Positions 1 to 8,631 of a DNA stretch of 53,330 nt are shown here, piece after piece. Position numbers and translations under genes: made by a program. The stretch covers positions 1 to 53,330 of the forward strand of contig JAGASE010000009.1 in the NCBI GenBank assembly GCA_017621875.1, given 5' to 3'. The notes under the pieces are model-generated. The model was not told where the DNA came from. It did not search any database and was given only the letters and a program-made list of their open reading frames with translations. Each line of letters begins with the position of its first letter. Positions within the stretch are counted from its first letter, which is position 1. The stretch comes from Clostridia bacterium. Its GTDB lineage: Bacteria > Bacillota > Clostridia > UBA1381.

Positions 1-141
1 AAATGAGCGATATTCCGGCTTTTCCTCCATTATTTCAAACAGGTGGTCGAATAAATCCACCAATCTCATTCTTGTTCTTTCAAATTCCCAACGGAATTCT
101 CTGTCCCAGTGGGTGTAGGTTACTATGTGTACTTTTTTCAT
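1..141 (-). CDS. Glycoside hydrolase family 38 alpha-mannosidase, N-terminus only
   Basis: The first 47 residues of a protein that runs off the left edge of the window. It opens with VHIVTYTHWDREFRWEFE, which matches the start of GH38 alpha-mannosidases (HxHWDRE-type motif near residue 10; the His and Asp bind catalytic zinc in the family). The ATG at 141 is preceded by AAGGAGG. It lies downstream of, and on the same strand as, an ABC sugar importer, so it probably cleaves mannose-containing glycans whose products are imported. The family call is confident from the motif; substrate and localisation cannot be judged from this fragment. Confidence 0.8.
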   Translation of the reverse strand, partial: MKKVHIVTYTHWDREFRWEFERTRMRLVDLFDHLFEIMEEKPEYRSF

Positions 142-179
142 GCGTACTCCTCCTTTTCAGTCCTTTTATTTTACCATTT

Positions 180-199
180 GTGTTAAAACGTGTTGACAC
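180..199. promoter_or_regulatory. Imperfect 20-bp palindrome upstream of GH38 gene
   Basis: GTGTTAAAACGTGTTGACAC reads almost the same on both strands (16 of 20 positions). It lies about 40 bases upstream of the GH38 start. On the minus strand it overlaps a possible promoter (TCAACA, 17 nt, TAAAAT). The shape is that of a LacI- or AraC-type operator; which protein binds it is not known. Confidence 0.4.
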
Positions 200-278
200 A
201 CTGTTAAGACATATCTGTGCCATATTGCAACAAGTGTCATATTTTTGGGTTAGCTGATACGGCATATAAAGCCACTTT

Positions 279-308
279 GCCCGGGAAAATTCTCGGATTT
301 TCCCGGGC
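279..308. terminator. GC-rich hairpin after the ABC permease operon
   Basis: A 12-bp perfect stem (GCCCGGGAAAAT / ATTTTCCCGGGC) with a 6-nt loop lies 28 bases beyond the stop codon of the last permease gene. It is well placed to end the sugar-transport transcript, but no clear T-run follows on the minus strand, so it may be a processing or stability element instead. Confidence 0.5.
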
Positions 309-336
309 TGCTTATACACATATTATATCTGTAATT

Positions 337-1191
337 TTATCCCTTAAGACCCGCTGTAGAAATACCCTGCTGTATATTTTTCTGTGCGAACAGATAGAAA
401 ATAATCGAGGGCAGACAGGTTACGAAAAGCAATACGTATTTTACGTTATCCGGGATGTCGCCGGTGTTACTCATAGAATAAATTCTTATCATAAGCGTCC
501 AGTCCTTTTCGTCCGGCAAAAGCATCAGCGGAAAAAGGAAATCGTTATATACCGCCATGAATGTATTTAAAATACACACAGAGTAAATCGGCTTGGAAAG
601 CGGCATTATAATGTTCGTTATCTGCCTGAAGGTTCCCGCACCGTCAATTTCAGACGCCTCTATCAAATCCTTGGGAATGCTGTCAAAAAAGCTCTTATAC
701 AAAACGATTGCATACGCCCACGCACTTGAACAAAGTACCCATGACCACTTGCTTCCAATCATTCCCATCTTGCTCATCATTATATATGTCGGGAACAAAA
801 GTGCGGTTGTGCTGAACATTTGTGTTCCCAAAAACATCATATATATGAAGTTGCCGCTTTTAGGTCTTACCTTCGAGAAAGAAAATGCCGCAAGCGTACT
901 CGTAAAGGTTTGTGCTATAATAATAAACGCACACACAAAGAATGTATTATATAAGTTTTCCCATATTTTATACTTGGAGAAAGCTTCTATGTATGCATCA
1001 ATACTCCATTTTGCAGGAAGCAGTGACGGAACGGCACTTATCAGCTCGGCATTAGTCTTAAAGGTTCCCAAAAACAGCCATGTGAGCGGGAAAAACTGAA
1101 TGATCGCACCTACCACAAGAAACAGATAGATGAATCTTAAAAGCCATTTTCCCTTCCGGCTCTTTAGCTCTATATTTTGAATTACTGCCAT
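337..1191 (-). CDS. Carbohydrate ABC transporter permease, MalG/AraQ type
   Basis: A 284-aa inner-membrane permease with six likely membrane segments starting at about residues 15-35. The cytoplasmic EAA loop that docks the ATPase is clear (EASEIDGAGTFRQITNIIMP). It has the usual length for the CUT1 sugar permease family. It is the third gene of binding protein-permease-permease, 13 bases after its partner at 1205. No ATPase gene is in the window; CUT1 systems of Firmicutes often share a general MsmX-type ATPase encoded elsewhere. The substrate cannot be read from the sequence; the adjacent GH38 gene suggests mannose-containing oligosaccharides (inference). Confidence 0.9.
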   Translation of the reverse strand: MAVIQNIELKSRKGKWLLRFIYLFLVVGAIIQFFPLTWLFLGTFKTNAELISAVPSLLPAKWSIDAYIEAFSKYKIWENLYNTFFVCAFIIIAQTFTSTLAAFSFSKVRPKSGNFIYMMFLGTQMFSTTALLFPTYIMMSKMGMIGSKWSWVLCSSAWAYAIVLYKSFFDSIPKDLIEASEIDGAGTFRQITNIIMPLSKPIYSVCILNTFMAVYNDFLFPLMLLPDEKDWTLMIRIYSMSNTGDIPDNVKYVLLFVTCLPSIIFYLFAQKNIQQGISTAGLKG

Positions 1192-1204
1192 TTTACATTC
1201 TCCT

Positions 1205-2119
1205 TTAATCCTTTTCCCGCGTTACCTTATTGAATACGACTGTAAGCGTCATTGTTACAATAAATATAATCGTGGTCATTGTCATTGCATAGCTGTAGTC
1301 CATGCTGTTCACACCCTGCTGATATGCATACAAAAGCATCGTCTGCGTAGAATTGGACGGTCCGCCGCCTGTTAAAATCATAATATTTTCCATAAGGTTA
1401 AAGGCATTTATTATGCTCAGCGTCAGCATAAGAATAATGATATGCTTTATGCACGGAATAGTTATGTATCTGATTCTGTTGAAAATACCCACGCCGTCCA
1501 CAAGTGCCGCCTCATAAAGCTCGCCCGGAACGTCCTGCAGTGCCGCAAGGTATATTACCAGATTCATACCGCCGCTTATTACAAGATGCGGAAAATATAT
1601 ACAGAAGTATACCCAGCTTTCGCTGTTCAGCCACATTTGTCCGGGAATACCGAATATGCTTAGTATATAGTTTGCAAGACCATAGTCGGGCTGCCAGAAA
1701 AATTTCCACAGAACAGTCATTGCAATGGAAGGTGCACAGGCAGGAATGAAATATAAAAGACGGAATATCGTCTTTCCTCTTCTTGCCTCATCTACCAGCA
1801 TCGCCAGCACAATCGGTACCCAAAAATTCATGCAGAGGGAATAGCAGAACGCCTTTGCGTTATGCAGAAAAGCCCCTAAAAACTGCTTATCGGTAAATGC
1901 TCTTATGTAATTATCAAAGCCGATAAATTCACCGGGAAGCTTTACAATATTCATTTTAAAAAATGTTTCAAAAACTCCCAAAACAATAGGGAAATATTTA
2001 AACAATAATATTGAAGCAAGAGCGGGCAGCAAAAGCATAAGCCCTAAAACCTCTTTACGCACACCCTGACGCAGCATAACCTTGTTTTTCTTCTTTTCGG
2101 TTTTAATCTCAGTCTTCAT
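1205..2119 (-). CDS. Carbohydrate ABC transporter permease, MalF/UgpA type
   Basis: A 304-aa membrane protein with a long Lys-rich N-terminus, six predicted membrane segments and the EAA docking loop (EAALVDGVGIFNRIRYITIP). It is the MalF-like partner of the permease at 337-1191, forming the heterodimeric channel of a CUT1 importer. It lies 68 bases after the binding-protein gene on the same strand, so the three are probably one transcript from the promoter at 3658-3686. Confidence 0.9.
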   Translation of the reverse strand: MKTEIKTEKKKNKVMLRQGVRKEVLGLMLLLPALASILLFKYFPIVLGVFETFFKMNIVKLPGEFIGFDNYIRAFTDKQFLGAFLHNAKAFCYSLCMNFWVPIVLAMLVDEARRGKTIFRLLYFIPACAPSIAMTVLWKFFWQPDYGLANYILSIFGIPGQMWLNSESWVYFCIYFPHLVISGGMNLVIYLAALQDVPGELYEAALVDGVGIFNRIRYITIPCIKHIIILMLTLSIINAFNLMENIMILTGGGPSNSTQTMLLYAYQQGVNSMDYSYAMTMTTIIFIVTMTLTVVFNKVTREKD

Positions 2120-2187
2120 TTTATGCTCCTCGTCTAATTTATGAAAGGACCTGTATTACTACAAAGTCCTTTCATACATTCTTTAAA

Positions 2188-3570
2188 TTATTTCTTAAAT
2201 GTATCCGGATATAATGAATACAGCTTTTCTGCACATTCATCTAAGAGAGCCTTCGCTTCCTCTCTTGTTATGCCTTCTGTTAAGTAAATCTTCTGCAGCG
2301 GGCTTACAAGCTGGCTCTTAATATCACTCCAGTGGTCACAATAAGGTTCAGGCTTTGCATTTTCTCTCATAGTTTCAAGAGCCTTAATCTGCTCCTCGGT
2401 AACTCCTTCGTTTGCTGCCAGTCTTTCGTCATACCAGTCAACACGTCCGGGAATAAAAACATTTGTAAGACCGAACTCCTTGATTTCATCACAGTCCACC
2501 TGCATACGCTCATCTGAGAAGTACAGGTATTCAACAACCTCAAATGCAGCCTTAAGCTCTTCCTCTGTAAGAGTCGGATTAAAGGTAATAACCTCACCGC
2601 CTGCAAGAGCAGATCTTTCGATTGACTCGTCCTTTACAGGCATAGGAATGTCTATAAAGTCCGCAATCTTAAGGCCGTACTCATCAAGCTTATCCTGATT
2701 CAGGTTACTGATACCCAAGAATGAGAAGCATGAGCTTCCGTTTATAACATTTTTAACGATATCATTGTAGCCCAAAAGAATATCCTTCTGAGTCATCTTA
2801 TACTTCCAAATCATCTCGTTCATGAACATTGCTGCGTCCACGCCCGGCTCCTCATTAAATGTAAGCTTGTATGTACCGTCGTCATTCTTTTTAACCATTT
2901 CGCCGCCTGCTGACCATACCCAAGCAGTAAACGGCCATGCACACCAGTCCATACCGATAAGCGAATATCCCATGCGAGGAATTGAAAGGTCTGTTGCCTT
3001 TTGACCAAATTCGGCAAACTCCTCCCATGTCTTTGGAAGGTCTTCCTTGTTTCCGCCGGCAGCCTCAATAGTCTTTATGTTACAAAGTGTAGCCATTGTA
3101 TACGCCTTTAAAGGAACAGCATACCATTTTCCATCAGCCGAAATTGCGTCATCAAATGTGTCTAAAACCTTTCCTTCCTTTTTAAGATCCCAGTCCGCAA
3201 CATATTTGGTTATATCCGCAACAGTTCCATTGGCAATTCTGCCCGGAATATCTGTATATGAGAACTCGGTATAGAATGCCGGAGCTGTACCTGCCATAAG
3301 AGCCTTATCGTATTCCTGACGGTAATCGGTACCGCTTGCTCTCATACCTTCTTCAAATATAATATTAGGAAATTTCTCTCTCAGTGCTGCCATTTTTCTG
3401 TTGTAAATTTGAATTTGATAATCCTTAGCGTCCTGTGAAGGCTTTGTCCACAGCTTAAGTGTTATCTTTTCGCCGGATGCTGTCTCCTGCTTTCCGCAGC
3501 CACCGATGATTGGCATACAGCATGCAACTGCACATGCCAGTGCCACAATCCTTTTAACCGAATTCTTCAT
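2188..3570 (-). CDS. Sugar-binding lipoprotein of the ABC importer
   Basis: A 460-aa extracellular solute-binding protein (family 1). Starting at ATG 3570 the N-terminus is a lipoprotein signal peptide: basic MKNSVKR, a hydrophobic core and the lipobox IGGC, so Cys23 would be lipidated and anchor the protein to the outer face of the membrane. An in-frame ATG at 3588 would add six residues (MKRGVF) and also has an AAAAGGA upstream, so the start is not certain. The rest shows the periplasmic-binding-protein pattern (AGTAPAFYTEF, GKWYAVPLKAY, WPFTAWVWSAGGE). It captures the sugar and delivers it to the permeases downstream. Confidence 0.88.
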   Translation of the reverse strand: MKNSVKRIVALACAVACCMPIIGGCGKQETASGEKITLKLWTKPSQDAKDYQIQIYNRKMAALREKFPNIIFEEGMRASGTDYRQEYDKALMAGTAPAFYTEFSYTDIPGRIANGTVADITKYVADWDLKKEGKVLDTFDDAISADGKWYAVPLKAYTMATLCNIKTIEAAGGNKEDLPKTWEEFAEFGQKATDLSIPRMGYSLIGMDWCAWPFTAWVWSAGGEMVKKNDDGTYKLTFNEEPGVDAAMFMNEMIWKYKMTQKDILLGYNDIVKNVINGSSCFSFLGISNLNQDKLDEYGLKIADFIDIPMPVKDESIERSALAGGEVITFNPTLTEEELKAAFEVVEYLYFSDERMQVDCDEIKEFGLTNVFIPGRVDWYDERLAANEGVTEEQIKALETMRENAKPEPYCDHWSDIKSQLVSPLQKIYLTEGITREEAKALLDECAEKLYSLYPDTFKK

Positions 3571-3610
3571 AAAAACCCCTCTTTTCATAATAATCCTTTT
3601 CCCGACATCC

Positions 3611-3630
3611 CAAAATATCATGATATTTTG
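3611..3630. promoter_or_regulatory. Perfect 20-bp palindrome in the binding-protein leader
   Basis: CAAAATATCATGATATTTTG is a perfect 20-bp palindrome between the promoter (3658-3686) and the start codon (3570) of the binding-protein gene, so it is inside the transcribed leader. A repressor bound here would block transcription as a roadblock. It is a candidate operator for this operon; the regulator is unknown. Confidence 0.5.
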
Positions 3631-3657
3631 TCGATACCGCTGTCCTTTTATGTTATA

Positions 3658-3686
3658 ATTATAGCATTTCATTTTTGTCACTTCAA
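3658..3686 (-). promoter_or_regulatory. Sigma-A promoter for the ABC importer operon
   Basis: On the minus strand a -35 TTGAAG (3681-3686) and a perfect -10 TATAAT (3658-3663) are separated by 17 nt. It drives 2188-3570 and the permeases. An inverted repeat GGTAAAA/TTTTACC at 3714-3732 sits between this promoter and the divergent kinase promoter, a natural site for the YesN-type regulator (inference). Confidence 0.75.
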
Positions 3687-3751
3687 GGTTGTAAAAGAAC
3701 ACTCTTACAGGGTGGTAAAACATCATTTTACCCCCTCTCCTCAAATTTCCA

Positions 3752-3780
3752 TTGATTTTTAAAGGTGTTCATGATATAAT
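3752..3780 (+). promoter_or_regulatory. Sigma-A promoter for the histidine kinase gene
   Basis: TTGATT (3752-3757), 17 nt, TATAAT (3775-3780) on the plus strand, 54 bases before the kinase start. It is divergent from the ABC importer promoter. Confidence 0.65.
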
Positions 3781-3833
3781 TTATAATCGGAAATAAGCTA
3801 CGGTTTTAAATGGTTGGTAAAAGGGGGATATTT

Positions 3834-5600
3834 ATGAGCTTGGGCAAATTACGGAACAACTCTATATATTCAGAGATTTTTTCTTCGTTTTTCCGCCTTA
3901 TTACAGTGCTTATTCTCGTTATTTTGCTTATTTGTTATTTCATTATAAATTATATAACCATACACACACGCTCGTTGCAGTCTGTTTCATTGGTAGAAAG
4001 CTATTGCAACAACGTTACATATATGTTTCAGGACGATATTATCCTATGTAACTCCCTTGCAACCAACGATACCCTTATTCAAAATCTGCGAAGCTTTCCC
4101 ACAAGCGGAACTTCTCAAAAGGTAGACATCGATAACGAAATCACTCGGTTGTTTGAGGGATACTACTACACGCACGAAGAAATATCCAATATCCGTATTT
4201 TTCTGCCGCTTTCACAGAAAGCCGATATCATAGGCTTTAAAGCAATATCCTATCTTGAAACATATAATTCAAGTGACTGGACGAAGTATTTTTCCTCAGA
4301 ATCAAGTGCTATCGTTACCGAATATACCTGCTCAACCACATACAATTCGAGCTTTGAAAAGAATCGCGACTGCATTGCCATAATAGTTCCTGTTATGGCC
4401 AACAAGACCCACTGTCTGGGCTTTGTGTGTATGGATATCCGCAAGGATAAGCTTCACTCCAAAATTCAAAGCAATACAGAATCTATTGCTACACCTATAT
4501 TTATTGCAGACATTAAGGGAAATATTATTTCGGATAATTCTCTTTTGGCGTCGGATTTTAAGCTGGATAAAAGTCTTCTTTATTCTCCGTCATCAGGATA
4601 TGCGGTTACAAAATATAAGGGAGATAAGTACCTCTTGGCGTACAGCACCACAAACCGTCATGGATGGAAAACCTTTCAGCTGATTCCGTACAGCACAATA
4701 TCGTCACTTACACTGCCGATACTGCTGATATTCCTGTTTTTAATGCTTGTATTTTTTTCAATCGCTATTTTCTATTCAAGACGAAGGTCGGCACTGCTTG
4801 CACAGCCGCTCCAAAGGCTTTCCGACGCAATGGAGCTTTCCGCACGCGTAACGATTTCCGACGACATGGCAGCCGAGCTGCAAAGCGTATATGTTACATA
4901 CAATAAGCTGCTCGACAACAATACCATGCTTATATCAGAAGTAGAAAAAACACTGGAAAAGCAGCGAAAAAGCGAAACAAAAATGCTTTTGGCACAGATA
5001 TCGCCGCACTTTTTATACAACACATTAAATTCTATTGCATGGAAAGCGGTCAACGCCAATCAGCCGGAAATATGTTCGGTAGTAAGCAAGCTGGCAAAGC
5101 TTTTTAAGATAAGCTACAACTTTACATCAGAATTTACCACTCTTTCTCAGGAGCTTGACCATATACAGCTTTATATGGAGCTGCAAAAGGAATGCTTCAG
5201 CAACAAATTTGACTATAGCATCTCGCTGCCGGAGGATATTTCCGGCTTTGAAATGCCTCGGTTTGTGCTGCAGCCATTGGTTGAAAACGCAATTATTCAC
5301 GGTTTCTCACAAATTGACCACGGTCAAAAAGGACTTATTTCAATTTGCGGTTCTGCCGACGAAAACCTTATTATCACTGTGCAGGACAACGGCAGCGGCA
5401 TCGACAAGGCTATTCTTGACAAGCTCAATTCAGACAGATATTTTAGTGAAAAGTACGGAATACGCAACATAAATCAGCGAATTAAGCTCTTATGCGGAGC
5501 CGAATACGGAATCACCTTTAAAAGCAACGGTCATAGCAAGACCGAGGCTGTTATCACACTGCCAATCCGCATAAAACCCGCCGAGGAGAATAACTTATAA
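3834..5600 (+). CDS. YesM-type sensor histidine kinase
   Basis: A 588-aa membrane sensor. The start at 3834 is chosen because GGGGGATATTT precedes it; an ATG at 3810 has no ribosome site. Segments: membrane helix at about residues 17-42, an extracellular sensory region of roughly 240 residues, a second helix (STISSLTLPILLIF) near residue 285, then a HAMP-like linker, the His_kinase phospho-acceptor motif (QISPHFLYNTLNSIAWKA) and the ATPase domain (LVENAIIHGF, DNGSGI). These are the marks of the LytS/YesM family, which usually senses extracellular sugars and activates a YesN regulator. It is divergent from a sugar importer and immediately upstream of its regulator. Confidence 0.9.
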   Translation: MSLGKLRNNSIYSEIFSSFFRLITVLILVILLICYFIINYITIHTRSLQSVSLVESYCNNVTYMFQDDIILCNSLATNDTLIQNLRSFPTSGTSQKVDIDNEITRLFEGYYYTHEEISNIRIFLPLSQKADIIGFKAISYLETYNSSDWTKYFSSESSAIVTEYTCSTTYNSSFEKNRDCIAIIVPVMANKTHCLGFVCMDIRKDKLHSKIQSNTESIATPIFIADIKGNIISDNSLLASDFKLDKSLLYSPSSGYAVTKYKGDKYLLAYSTTNRHGWKTFQLIPYSTISSLTLPILLIFLFLMLVFFSIAIFYSRRRSALLAQPLQRLSDAMELSARVTISDDMAAELQSVYVTYNKLLDNNTMLISEVEKTLEKQRKSETKMLLAQISPHFLYNTLNSIAWKAVNANQPEICSVVSKLAKLFKISYNFTSEFTTLSQELDHIQLYMELQKECFSNKFDYSISLPEDISGFEMPRFVLQPLVENAIIHGFSQIDHGQKGLISICGSADENLIITVQDNGSGIDKAILDKLNSDRYFSEKYGIRNINQRIKLLCGAEYGITFKSNGHSKTEAVITLPIRIKPAEENNL

Positions 5601-5656
5601 TAAAAGTTTTTCAAATAAGTATTACAAATATAATATAAGAAAGGAGGCTTGCACCC

Positions 5657-7231
5657 ATGCTGAAAATGATAATAGTTGACGATGAGCCGGATATGCTTGA
5701 GGGCATAGTAAATCACCTGCCATTTGATAAGCTCGGAATTACTATTTGCGGAATTTCGCAAAACGGTCTGGACGGGCTTAAAAGTATTAACGAGCTTCGC
5801 CCTGACATCATTCTCTGCGACATCAGTATGCCGAGAATGTCCGGCTTTGAAATGCTCGAAAAAATACGCACCATTTCCGACTATCGCCCACAGGTGATTA
5901 TGCTGACGGGGCATGATGACTTTACGCATGCACAAAAGGCGATTAAATATCAGGTTATGGATTATCTTGTAAAGCCGGTTATGCCGGACGAAGTCCTGGC
6001 GGCTATCACGCGTGCAAGAGACCTGTGTGTAAAAGACAGGCTTTCCTCCTCACGCAGTCAAACAGGCCTCGATAGCCTCAAGATGTCATTTATCGAAACA
6101 CTTTTGGGTGAAAACACTTTTACCGAGGAAGATCTTAAACAAAAACAGCTTGAGCTTAATATACCTCTTACAGCTTCGGCGTATTTATGCATATCGCTGT
6201 TTATACGTAATTACGACCACATGTGCAGACAGGTTACACACGAACAAATTACCGAAATGAAGTCGGAAATTATTTCCGAGTTTTCAGATGCCTTCGAGGG
6301 CTGTCATTTTACGCACTTTAACGGCGACAGTATTAAATTCCTCGTTCTTTCGGACAAGCACGAGGAGTATAGCGATATAATTAAAAAATGCAGCTTAATT
6401 CTTAATTCATCTCCGACATCTAAACATACGTTTATATGCGTAAGCCGTTTCGGTTTTTCGGTTTCGGAGCTTCCCGAGATAGCAAAGCAGGCGGAATATT
6501 GCCGCAAATTTGCTTTTTGCTTTCAAACCGGTACAGTTCTGACTTATGACACAATTTCATCGTATATGAAAAAATCCTTTGAAAAAGGTTCATTTTTGTT
6601 GCTTGAAGATGATGTAAAGGATTTGCGGATAAAAAATATAATTGAATGGCATTCCAGTATAGACAAGCTGAAGGCCACTCTCGACAGTTTTGAATATTAC
6701 GATCCGGCTTACATAAAAACGGTTATATATCAAGCGATGAACAGTATATTGTCCAATATGCTGCCGGACCATGCCTCCCAAAGCAGCTCTGATGAGCAGA
6801 ACAGCCTGTGGGATAATATTTCAGACACACACTCCATAGACGAGCTGTTTGAGCTTTGTCACGGAATCGCGAATGAGTTTAAGGATATTGCAGACGCATC
6901 AACCTCACAACGAAGCCTGCTTTTATCCGAGCAGATGAAGCAGTATGTGAGAGATAATTATATGCATCAGATTACTGTGGTCGCACTCTCCAAGCACTTT
7001 TACCTTTCTCCTAACTATATGCGGCAGCTGTTTTTAAGCGTAAACGGTATTACCTTTAAAAACTATCTTAAGCAGTATCGCATGGAGAAGGCAAAGGAAC
7101 TGCTCACCTCAGGCAAATATAAAATATATGAGGTAGCAATAGGCGTAGGATATAACGATATAAAATCCTTCCGCAGTGCCTTTACCGAATATTTCGGTAT
7201 CTCTCCGTCCGGCATGATAAGCCAGCAGTAA
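5657..7231 (+). CDS. YesN-type response regulator, AraC output domain
   Basis: A 524-aa two-component regulator. The receiver domain has the acidic pair D8-D9, phospho-acceptor D55 (ILCDISMP), a Thr at MLTGHDD and the conserved Lys in YLVKPV. A long middle region follows, and the C-terminus carries two AraC helix-turn-helix units (ALSKHFYLSPNYMRQLF and VAIGVGYNDIKSFRSAF). AAAGGAGG precedes the ATG. It is the partner of the kinase 56 bases upstream and most likely activates the divergent ABC sugar importer, as is usual for YesM/YesN pairs. Confidence 0.9.
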   Translation: MLKMIIVDDEPDMLEGIVNHLPFDKLGITICGISQNGLDGLKSINELRPDIILCDISMPRMSGFEMLEKIRTISDYRPQVIMLTGHDDFTHAQKAIKYQVMDYLVKPVMPDEVLAAITRARDLCVKDRLSSSRSQTGLDSLKMSFIETLLGENTFTEEDLKQKQLELNIPLTASAYLCISLFIRNYDHMCRQVTHEQITEMKSEIISEFSDAFEGCHFTHFNGDSIKFLVLSDKHEEYSDIIKKCSLILNSSPTSKHTFICVSRFGFSVSELPEIAKQAEYCRKFAFCFQTGTVLTYDTISSYMKKSFEKGSFLLLEDDVKDLRIKNIIEWHSSIDKLKATLDSFEYYDPAYIKTVIYQAMNSILSNMLPDHASQSSSDEQNSLWDNISDTHSIDELFELCHGIANEFKDIADASTSQRSLLLSEQMKQYVRDNYMHQITVVALSKHFYLSPNYMRQLFLSVNGITFKNYLKQYRMEKAKELLTSGKYKIYEVAIGVGYNDIKSFRSAFTEYFGISPSGMISQQ

Positions 7232-7243
7232 TTTGCGAAAACT

Positions 7244-7275
7244 AAAAACCGCATTAAAGCTTTAATGCGGTTTTT
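7244..7275. terminator. Bidirectional intrinsic terminator
   Basis: A 16-bp perfect stem AAAAACCGCATTAAAG / CTTTAATGCGGTTTTT with A and T runs at its two ends. It lies between convergent genes (regulator on plus, SIS isomerase on minus) and can end both transcripts. Confidence 0.85.
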
Positions 7276-7307
7276 TGATGTTTTTATGTCTCGCAGACTG
7301 CAGACCG

Positions 7308-7952
7308 TTAATCTACAAAAAATTCGTTTTCTATCGCCAGGCATATCGCATGATATACGGGCAGATGCAGCTCCTGGATTTTATAGGTTTCTTTTTCCGG
7401 CACACATATGCACACGTCGCTCTGCTCTTTAATTGCTCCACCACCGACTCCGGTAAGTGAAATCACCTTTACGCCCTTCGCCCTTGCAACCTGTGCGGCA
7501 TAAATGACGTTCTTTGAATTTCCCGATGTACTTATTCCGATAAGTGCGTCGCCCGTTTCGCCGTAGCCGTACACCTGCTGTGCAAAGCATAAATCCGCAG
7601 CATTGTCGTTGGAATAAGCCGTTATAAGAGCAGTTTCGGATACAAGTGAAATTGCAGGTAAGGCTCTTTGAAGATTTTTTATAAGATATTCAGGCTCACA
7701 GGTTCCGTCTTCCAGCATCGCCTTTTCCTCGCCCTCAATACATCTCGGCTTTACAAACGCCTTCATCAGCTCGCCTACAATGTGCAGTGCATCAGAGGCA
7801 CTTCCCCCATTTCCGCAAACCAGCAGCTTTTTCTTGCTTTTATACATTTCAATTAAAAGCTCAATCGCAGAAACTATATCCTCCCTGCAGCACTCAAGAT
7901 TCGTATATCTTAAAAACAAGTCATTTATAATTATTTCGGTGGATTTTTTCAT
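7308..7952 (-). CDS. SIS-domain phosphosugar isomerase, GmhA-like
   Basis: A 214-aa cytoplasmic protein with a SIS sugar-phosphate fold. Motifs include LLVCGNGGSASDALHIVGEL (phosphosugar-binding Ser/Gly loop) and LIGISTSGNSKNV, both typical of sedoheptulose-7-phosphate isomerase GmhA and relatives. The family converts sedoheptulose-7-P to a heptose-7-P for glycan building, but related SIS proteins act on other sugar phosphates, so the exact substrate is open. Start 7952 is chosen because the alignable part begins at KKSTEII; AAAGGA lies 12 nt upstream, a slightly long spacing. A strong promoter is at 7993-8021. Confidence 0.8.
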   Translation of the reverse strand: MKKSTEIIINDLFLRYTNLECCREDIVSAIELLIEMYKSKKKLLVCGNGGSASDALHIVGELMKAFVKPRCIEGEEKAMLEDGTCEPEYLIKNLQRALPAISLVSETALITAYSNDNAADLCFAQQVYGYGETGDALIGISTSGNSKNVIYAAQVARAKGVKVISLTGVGGGAIKEQSDVCICVPEKETYKIQELHLPVYHAICLAIENEFFVD

Positions 7953-7992
7953 AGCAACTTCATATCCTTTCGCACACATTATTCTATTGTAT

Positions 7993-8021
7993 ATTATACC
8001 AAAAAAAGCATCTTTCGTCAA
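7993..8021 (-). promoter_or_regulatory. Promoter of the SIS isomerase gene
   Basis: Minus-strand TTGACG (8016-8021), 17 nt, TATAAT (7993-7998), 41 bases upstream of the chosen start. Near-consensus sigma-A promoter. Confidence 0.75.
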
Positions 8022-8204
8022 TGTATTCAGCCATTTCTTTGTAAATCTTTATTTGTGCTTTTCGGAGCTTTAGGGAAAAATAGAAAAATCCACATAGAAT
8101 ACTATCCTTTCACATTTGTACCCAAGAGCGAACAACCGGGCAATGAAAGTATTAAATAAAATCAAATAATGCAAAAAATTCGGGGATTTTTCGGGGATAA
8201 AAAA
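8022..8204. other. Intergenic stretch with no supported gene
   Basis: Between the isomerase promoter and the tRNA-Ser terminator I see no gene with a ribosome site. A short direct repeat TCGGGGAT occurs twice near 8180-8198. This is the host sequence that lay directly downstream of tRNA-Ser before the insertions (inference from the att repeats). Confidence 0.4.
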
Positions 8205-8232
8205 TAAGAACCGCATAAAATAGCGGTTCTTA
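8205..8232 (-). terminator. Ancestral tRNA-Ser terminator, now 10 kb from its tRNA
   Basis: A 10-bp stem TAAGAACCGC / GCGGTTCTTA with an 8-nt loop, followed on the minus strand by a T-rich run. It lies 8 bases beyond the first att copy (8240-8253). Removing both insertions would place it directly behind tRNA-Ser(GCU), so it is probably the original terminator of that gene. Confidence 0.7.
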
Positions 8233-8239
8233 AGCCTAT

Positions 8240-8253
8240 TGGCGGAGAAGGAG
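8240..8253. repeat. att copy 1 (tRNA-Ser 3' end), outer boundary
   Basis: TGGCGGAGAAGGAG matches 14 bases of the 3' end of tRNA-Ser(GCU) at 18402-18415, in the same orientation. It is the outermost of three copies (8240, 9351, 18401) and marks the left end of the tandem insertions. Confidence 0.75.
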
Positions 8254-8332
8254 TGCAACCAGTCATATGCACAATATGTTAGTTTTGCGCATAGCTGTGC
8301 AGTTTCATACCATTTTTACCAATTAAAATCTA

Positions 8333-8620
8333 CTACTCTAACATCTTTACTTCTACAGTCTCTCCTAATTCTTTATACCAAACACGAGCTCTGTCAAATA
8401 TTTTCAAGATAATATCCTTGTGCTCAGATAATTCATTCGGGATTTCATTAACGCCCTCTAAATATATGATAGCAGGTACTTTTATATCAGAACTCAGCAT
8501 ATCCCATATTGAATCAGGGTTTTTTCCGCACCACTGTGGAAAATCCATTCCTTTTATTATTCTCTCATATAGCTCCGCATATGTCTTGCAACTTCTAAAA
8601 TTTATTTCGTATCCTTTCAT
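8333..8620 (-). CDS. Barstar-family ribonuclease inhibitor (antitoxin)
   Basis: A 95-aa cytoplasmic protein of the barstar family. FPQWCGKNPDSIWDML aligns with the barnase-binding helix of barstar; D36 and D40 correspond to barstar D35 and D39, the residues that plug the barnase active site. The C-terminal helix IILKIFDRARVWYKE and final strand also fit, and the length is close to barstar (90 aa). GGAGGAAGCAGG precedes the ATG. It lies 11 bases after the toxin gene on the same strand, so toxin and antitoxin are co-transcribed, with the toxin first. Confidence 0.9.
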   Translation of the reverse strand: MKGYEINFRSCKTYAELYERIIKGMDFPQWCGKNPDSIWDMLSSDIKVPAIIYLEGVNEIPNELSEHKDIILKIFDRARVWYKELGETVEVKMLE

Positions 8621-8631
8621 CCTGCTTCCTC

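Noticed and set aside
8070..8258. 62-aa minus-strand frame next to att copy 1
   Set aside because: It begins inside the att repeat, has no ribosome site and crosses the tRNA terminator; it could be an integrase scrap but I see no motif.
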